Below the pieces are notes generated by a model, which was not told the origin of the DNA, searched no databases, and saw nothing but the letters and a program-made list of their open reading frames with translations. Positions 7,640-11,346 of a DNA stretch of 11,346 bases are shown piece by piece. Source of the DNA: Rhodoferax sp. Its GTDB lineage: Bacteria; Pseudomonadota; Gammaproteobacteria; Burkholderiales; Burkholderiaceae_C. Within the stretch, counting starts at the first letter, position 1, and each line of letters begins with the position of its first letter. The stretch is from assembly GCA_028711355.1 (NCBI GenBank), contig JAQTSL010000096.1, forward strand, positions 1-11,346, read 5' to 3'. The position numbers and the translations under genes are program-made.

Positions 7640-8551
7640 TCAAACTGGCTCGACTGTGACCCCGACCGACAGCGTATGGCTGGCGCCACCATGAATCACC
7701 CCACGCATCGGCGAGACGTCTGAAAAGTCGCGGCCGAGCGCCAGCGTGACGTAGTCCGCGCCGGGCGACGGCCAGCCAGCGCGGTCGTTGGTCGGGTCCA
7801 TATCAACCCAGCAAGCGCTGGCGGCGGGCTGCGTTGCAGTGCCCGCTAGCGCTGGCAGATAGACCGAGCCCCAGGCGTGTGATGCGTCGCTGCCGCGCAG
7901 CTTGAGCGTGCCAGGTGCCGGTTGTGTCAGCAAATAGCCGCTGACGTAACGCGCGGCCAGCCCCAGGCAGCGCAGGCTGGCGACAAAAATATGCGCAAAA
8001 TCCTGGCACACGCCCTTGCGCTGCTGCAATGCTTGTCGCGCCGGGGTATTGACCTCGGTGCTGGCACTTTCATAGGCAAAGTCGTGATGGATACGGTGCA
8101 TCAGGTCCAGCGCGCACAACAGCAAACGGGTGTCGGGCGTGAAGCTGGCGCGGGCGTAACTGGCAAAGTCAGGGTGGATCGGCGCCATCGGTGAGGCAAA
8201 AGTGAATTCGCAGGCGGCGTCAAAGTCAGCACCAGCCTGGTAGCGGAAATGTTCGCGCGCGGCTTCCCAGGTAACCGGATTTTCTGGCAGTGTGCTGGCC
8301 TGGGTCAGCACTTGGCTCAAGCCGACGACGCGCAATTCACGGTGCGGCACCTGTAGCGAAAAAAACTCTCTTGTGTTGCCAAAGACGTCCACGCTGCAAC
8401 TGCGTTGCGACGGGGCCGGGCTGATCTCGATACGGTGCATCAGCAGTTGTTGCGTGTCGTCCTGCCGGGGGGTCAAGTAAACCATATGCTGCGCGGTTTC
8501 CACCACCGGTTGGTAGTGGTAAATGGTTTCGTGCGTTACCGCCAGTTTCAT
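7640..8551 (-). CDS. Transglutaminase-like cysteine protein with bacterial transglutaminase N-terminal domain
   Basis: This 303-residue protein has the N-terminal beta domain seen in bacterial transglutaminase-like proteins (about 1-85, starting MKLAVTHETIYHYQPVV, with LTPR at 26-29 and VDVFGN at 53-58), then the papain-like transglutaminase core. The catalytic triad is visible: Cys182 in GVCQDFAH, His225 in DASHAW and Asp252 in DMDPTND. Length and spacing are normal for the family. Such proteins act as amide-cleaving or transferring enzymes, usually peptidase-like; the substrate is unknown. No signal peptide or membrane segment is seen, so it is probably cytoplasmic. Its ATG overlaps the TGA of the upstream ATP-grasp/alpha-E gene in the sequence ATGA (8548-8551), which implies translational coupling and explains the lack of a clear ribosome binding site. 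This partnership recurs across bacteria. Family and catalytic residues are well supported; the reaction is inferred. Confidence 0.92.
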   Translation of the reverse strand: MKLAVTHETIYHYQPVVETAQHMVYLTPRQDDTQQLLMHRIEISPAPSQRSCSVDVFGNTREFFSLQVPHRELRVVGLSQVLTQASTLPENPVTWEAAREHFRYQAGADFDAACEFTFASPMAPIHPDFASYARASFTPDTRLLLCALDLMHRIHHDFAYESASTEVNTPARQALQQRKGVCQDFAHIFVASLRCLGLAARYVSGYLLTQPAPGTLKLRGSDASHAWGSVYLPALAGTATQPAASACWVDMDPTNDRAGWPSPGADYVTLALGRDFSDVSPMRGVIHGGASHTLSVGVTVEPV

Positions 8552-11259
8552 GATGCGCGCACGCTCAGGTTGGTCATGCCCGCATGGGTGAAATAAGTGG
8601 CGCTGATGGTTTCAGACACGGTGTGGGCGGCGGCCGAGCATTCTTGCAACACGTTTTGCAGCAACTGGTAGCTTGGCAACTGGGCCGTGGCTATTTCGCT
8701 GCGCATGGGCAGCGGATTGATCAGGTCGTAGGCGCGCTCGCACAGTTGCGCCAGATTCCAGTTGTCCGGGTTGGGCACCTGTAGCGACAGCTCGCTGAGC
8801 TGATTGGGCTCGCTGCCAGCCAGTTTGGCCAGCCGACCGCGCAGTGTTTTGGCCACCCAGTAGATTGAACGCGGGTTGTCGCGGTCCAGCACCAGCAGTT
8901 CAATCAGCGCGGCCATATCGCGGCTTTGCTGAAACTGGGCATGAAAAGTGATGGCGTTGTCAAACAACTCGATCATGGCGTCAAAGCCGTCGTCAGTCTC
9001 AAGGCTCTGGCAATCGAGCGCCCGGCTCAAAGCGTTCGACAAAAACGTCAGTCGCTCGATATGCCGTCCGATGCTGAGCAGGCGCCAGCCGTCGTCGCGC
9101 GTCATGCGGTCGGTTTGCGCACCGGTGATGGCGGCCATCTGGTCGCTGGTGTCTTTGAGGATTTGCAAGGCGTTTTGGGTGGTGCAGTCACCACGCTGGC
9201 GGCAGTCGTCAAAGCGGGCAAACAAAGATTCTTCGGTGCGCGTGATGATGCGCCAGTGTTCCTGCGACAGCCGCTCACGCACGCTCGCGGCCGCCAGCTT
9301 GAGCGCGCGCAGACAGTAGCCTACGCTGGTGGCATGGCGTGCACTGGTCAGGCTGTCGATCAAGGCCCGCTCAAACACCCGGGGCGCCTGGATCGGGGTT
9401 GGCACGCTGGGCAACACCAACGTGTTCTGCACGGCAAGTTGGCCCAGCCAGCTTCGCAGCGGCACGTATCCCCGTTCTTGACCGTGCAGATAATCCAGCG
9501 TCAGACGCGCCAGGCGCAGGGTGTTTTCGGTGCGTTCGGTGTAGCGGCCTAACCAGAACAGGTTTTCGGCCGCCCGGCTGGTCACCATGCGTTGGCGTTG
9601 CAGCAGGCTCTCGGGGGTCAGGTGTGGTTGCAGCAAAGTGGTGTGATCGACATCGGCCTGGGTTTTGGCCCAGACATCGACACTGCTGCCGCCGCGCTGC
9701 ATCGAGGTGACGTCCTCCAGCCCACTGGCCACGCGTGCCAGGCCGCCGGGCAACACACGCCAGCCCTGGGCACCATCCGATACCGCAAACACCCGTAACA
9801 CGACCGAGCGTGCCTGCAGCGTGCCAGCGCTGGCCGGACCACCTTGAGCGGGTTGCCACACCGGTAACTGTGAATACGGCATATAGGCTTGCACCGTGTA
9901 TTCCTGCGGATTGCGCACGATGCGGCCAGCCCATTGGTCCAGTGTGTGCGAGTCCTGGCGCGCTCCCAGCACCGCATCAAAGCTGCGATGCTGTTCAGAA
10001 TCAGGGTAAGTGGGTTTGATGGCGCAGTCTGCCAATTTGGCCAACGCTTCCAGCATGGCACTGCGCTCACCGCACCACCAGGTGGGTAGTGCGGGCAGGC
10101 TTAGTTCTTGTTCGAACAGGTAATTGGACAGCGCTGGCAAAAATCCGAGCAGCGCGGGCGACTCCAGAAAAGCTGATCCGGGCGTATTGGCCACCAGCAC
10201 ATGACCCGCCCGGATCGCCTGTAGCAAGCCCGGCACACCCAGCGTCGAGTCGGCGCGTAGTTCCAGCGGGTCCATGTAGGGGTCATCGACCCGCTTGAGC
10301 AGACCATGCACCGGCACCAGACCCTTGAGCGTTTTCAGGTACAGGTGCTCGTCGCGCACCAGCAAATCGCTACCCTCGACCAAGGTCAGGCCCAGGTAGC
10401 GCGCCAGATAGGCGTGTTCAAAGTAGGTTTCGTTGTACGGCCCGGGCGTCAACAGCGCCAGGTGCGCGTCTGGTCCCAGCGGGCTGATCGAGCGCAGACT
10501 GTCCATCAGCGCCCGGTAGGTGCTGGCCAGGCGTTGCACGTTCATGTGGTCGAAGGCGGTTTCAAACTGCGCCGAGATGGCCAAGCGGTTTTCCAGCAGA
10601 TAGCCCAGCCCTGACGGTGCCTGCGTGCGTTGCCCGACCAGCCACCAGTTAGCGTCGGGGCCGCGCGCCAGGTCAAATGCGGCAATGTGCAGGTAACGCC
10701 CACCGACTGGCTGCACACCATGCATGGCGCGCAGATAGCCGGGATGGCCCTGCACCAGCGCCGGCGGCAGCAAGCCTCGGGCCAGTAGCGTTTGCGGGCC
10801 ATAAATGTCGGCCATGATGCGTTCCAGCAAGCGGGCACGTTGCAGCACCCCAGCTTCAATGTGCTGCCAGTCGGCGCTGCTCAGAATCAGCGGAAACAGG
10901 TCCATCGACCACGGACGCTGCGGGCCGTCCTGGTCGGCATAGACGTTGTAGGTGATTCCGTTGTCGCGTACCTGGCGCGCCAACTGGGCGCTTCGCTGTG
11001 CCAGATCGTCGATCGATTCATTTTGCAAGGGAGCAAAAAAATCGGCCCACTCGCTTGTCAAGTCTTGCAACGGTGTTGCTAAAACAGGCGTGTTTTGGGG
11101 CAGATCAAGATCAGCCGTGAATGCCATGCCCCGCAATTCGTCAAAGTGTCCGTCGCCTGCCCGCACCTCGGCTACGCGCTGCGCCAGTGACGGCGCAACC
11201 GTCAGCCCGGTGCTGACGGTTGGCTTTTGGGATTGGAACTGGGACTGAAACTGCTTCAT
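8548..11259 (-). CDS. Circularly permuted ATP-grasp (DUF404/DUF407) fused to alpha-E (DUF403) domain
   Basis: This 903-residue fusion joins two proteins that many bacteria encode separately (COG2308 and COG2307). Residues ~70-540 form the circularly permuted ATP-grasp part, with GPYNETYFEHAYLARYLG (273-290), DPLELRADSTLGVPGLL (330-346), TWWCGE (393-398) and CAIKPTYPDSE soon after. Residues ~558-890 form the helical alpha-E domain, opening with SRAAENLFWLGRYTERTEN (561-579). ATP-grasp enzymes activate a carboxylate with ATP to form an amide or peptide bond; comparative genomics has proposed that this group makes a peptide or peptide tag, but acceptor and product are not established. It is the first gene of the cluster and overlaps the transglutaminase-like gene by 4 bp. 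The ATG at 11257-11259 is chosen because no better-placed start is seen; it lacks an obvious Shine-Dalgarno, and the first ~15 residues (KQFQSQFQSQK) are low-complexity and may not be conserved. Both domains appear complete, with no frameshift. Confidence 0.93.
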   Translation of the reverse strand: MKQFQSQFQSQKPTVSTGLTVAPSLAQRVAEVRAGDGHFDELRGMAFTADLDLPQNTPVLATPLQDLTSEWADFFAPLQNESIDDLAQRSAQLARQVRDNGITYNVYADQDGPQRPWSMDLFPLILSSADWQHIEAGVLQRARLLERIMADIYGPQTLLARGLLPPALVQGHPGYLRAMHGVQPVGGRYLHIAAFDLARGPDANWWLVGQRTQAPSGLGYLLENRLAISAQFETAFDHMNVQRLASTYRALMDSLRSISPLGPDAHLALLTPGPYNETYFEHAYLARYLGLTLVEGSDLLVRDEHLYLKTLKGLVPVHGLLKRVDDPYMDPLELRADSTLGVPGLLQAIRAGHVLVANTPGSAFLESPALLGFLPALSNYLFEQELSLPALPTWWCGERSAMLEALAKLADCAIKPTYPDSEQHRSFDAVLGARQDSHTLDQWAGRIVRNPQEYTVQAYMPYSQLPVWQPAQGGPASAGTLQARSVVLRVFAVSDGAQGWRVLPGGLARVASGLEDVTSMQRGGSSVDVWAKTQADVDHTTLLQPHLTPESLLQRQRMVTSRAAENLFWLGRYTERTENTLRLARLTLDYLHGQERGYVPLRSWLGQLAVQNTLVLPSVPTPIQAPRVFERALIDSLTSARHATSVGYCLRALKLAAASVRERLSQEHWRIITRTEESLFARFDDCRQRGDCTTQNALQILKDTSDQMAAITGAQTDRMTRDDGWRLLSIGRHIERLTFLSNALSRALDCQSLETDDGFDAMIELFDNAITFHAQFQQSRDMAALIELLVLDRDNPRSIYWVAKTLRGRLAKLAGSEPNQLSELSLQVPNPDNWNLAQLCERAYDLINPLPMRSEIATAQLPSYQLLQNVLQECSAAAHTVSETISATYFTHAGMTNLSVRAS

Positions 11260-11333
11260 GCGTTCAAGTATGCCAGTGACGTGCCGGTTTGGCAGACAAT
11301 CGCCCGCTTTACTTTGAAGTTTGATTGTTCGCC
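11260..11333. promoter_or_regulatory. Divergent intergenic region with an inverted repeat
   Basis: These 74 bp lie between the start of the ATP-grasp/alpha-E gene on the - strand and a possible + strand start at 11334, so promoters for the cluster should lie here. An inverted repeat ACAATC (11296-11301) / GATTGT (11323-11328) has its arms separated by 21 bp and could be an operator. No convincing -35/-10 pair could be fixed on either strand; TTGGCA (from about 11289) followed by TACTTT has too short a spacer. Assignment as regulatory is from position. Confidence 0.35.
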
Positions 11334-11346
11334 ATGACCGACACCG
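11334..11346 (+). CDS. Possible start of a divergent gene, cut by the window edge
   Basis: ATG at 11334 opens a frame reading M-T-D-T before the window ends. MTDT is a common protein beginning and the location, divergent from a long gene, suits a gene start. No Shine-Dalgarno is evident in the preceding bases. Nothing can be said about product or function. Confidence 0.3.

Noticed and set aside
8926..9552. Reading frame of 208 codons on the + strand opposite the alpha-E domain.
   Set aside because: It mirrors the third-position GC bias of the real gene, has no recognisable domain, and overlaps a well-supported conserved domain.
1..11346. Search for CRISPR arrays, tRNA/rRNA genes, transposases or phage genes.
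   Set aside because: No regularly spaced repeats, no tRNA-like cloverleaf or rRNA segments, and no transposase, integrase or phage-type motifs were seen.

Overview
The window (GC-rich, roughly 60% or more by eye) looks like chromosomal DNA of a betaproteobacterium, most likely Burkholderiales/Comamonadaceae (Rhodoferax- or Polaromonas-like). The basis is the style of the proteins, the fused ATP-grasp/alpha-E gene, and a short intergenic repeat that resembles a family I associate with that group. This placement is inference, not a database result.

Left two thirds (1-6327, + strand): the C-terminal ~2100 residues of a giant cyclic beta-1,2-glucan synthase (NdvB/ChvB type). The glycosyltransferase domain lies mostly outside the window; its last residues, four membrane segments, a glucoamylase-like domain and a two-part GH94-type phosphorylase region are inside. 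It is followed after 45 bp, in the same frame, by a small DUF11-type exported-protein ORF (6373-6843). That ORF has no signal peptide in its own frame, but a signal-peptide-like stretch sits just upstream in another frame.

Middle (6844-7010): a relatively AT-rich convergent intergenic region. A dyad-symmetric repeat candidate spans the stop codon of the DUF11 ORF.

Right third (7011-11259, - strand): a three-gene cluster. In transcription order it holds a 903-aa fusion of a circularly permuted ATP-grasp (DUF404/DUF407 type) and an alpha-E (DUF403) domain, then a transglutaminase-like cysteine protein overlapping it by 4 bp (ATGA), then after 68 bp an unrecognised 186-aa protein. ATP-grasp, alpha-E and transglutaminase-like genes are a recurring bacterial association, proposed from comparative genomics to make or process a peptide or amide-linked product, with no settled substrate. 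At the right edge a divergent + strand gene may begin (11334).

The most interesting parts are the unassigned third gene of the ATP-grasp/transglutaminase cluster, the convergent pairing of this cluster with a glucan synthase, and the apparently broken DUF11 gene with its repeat-derived 3' end.
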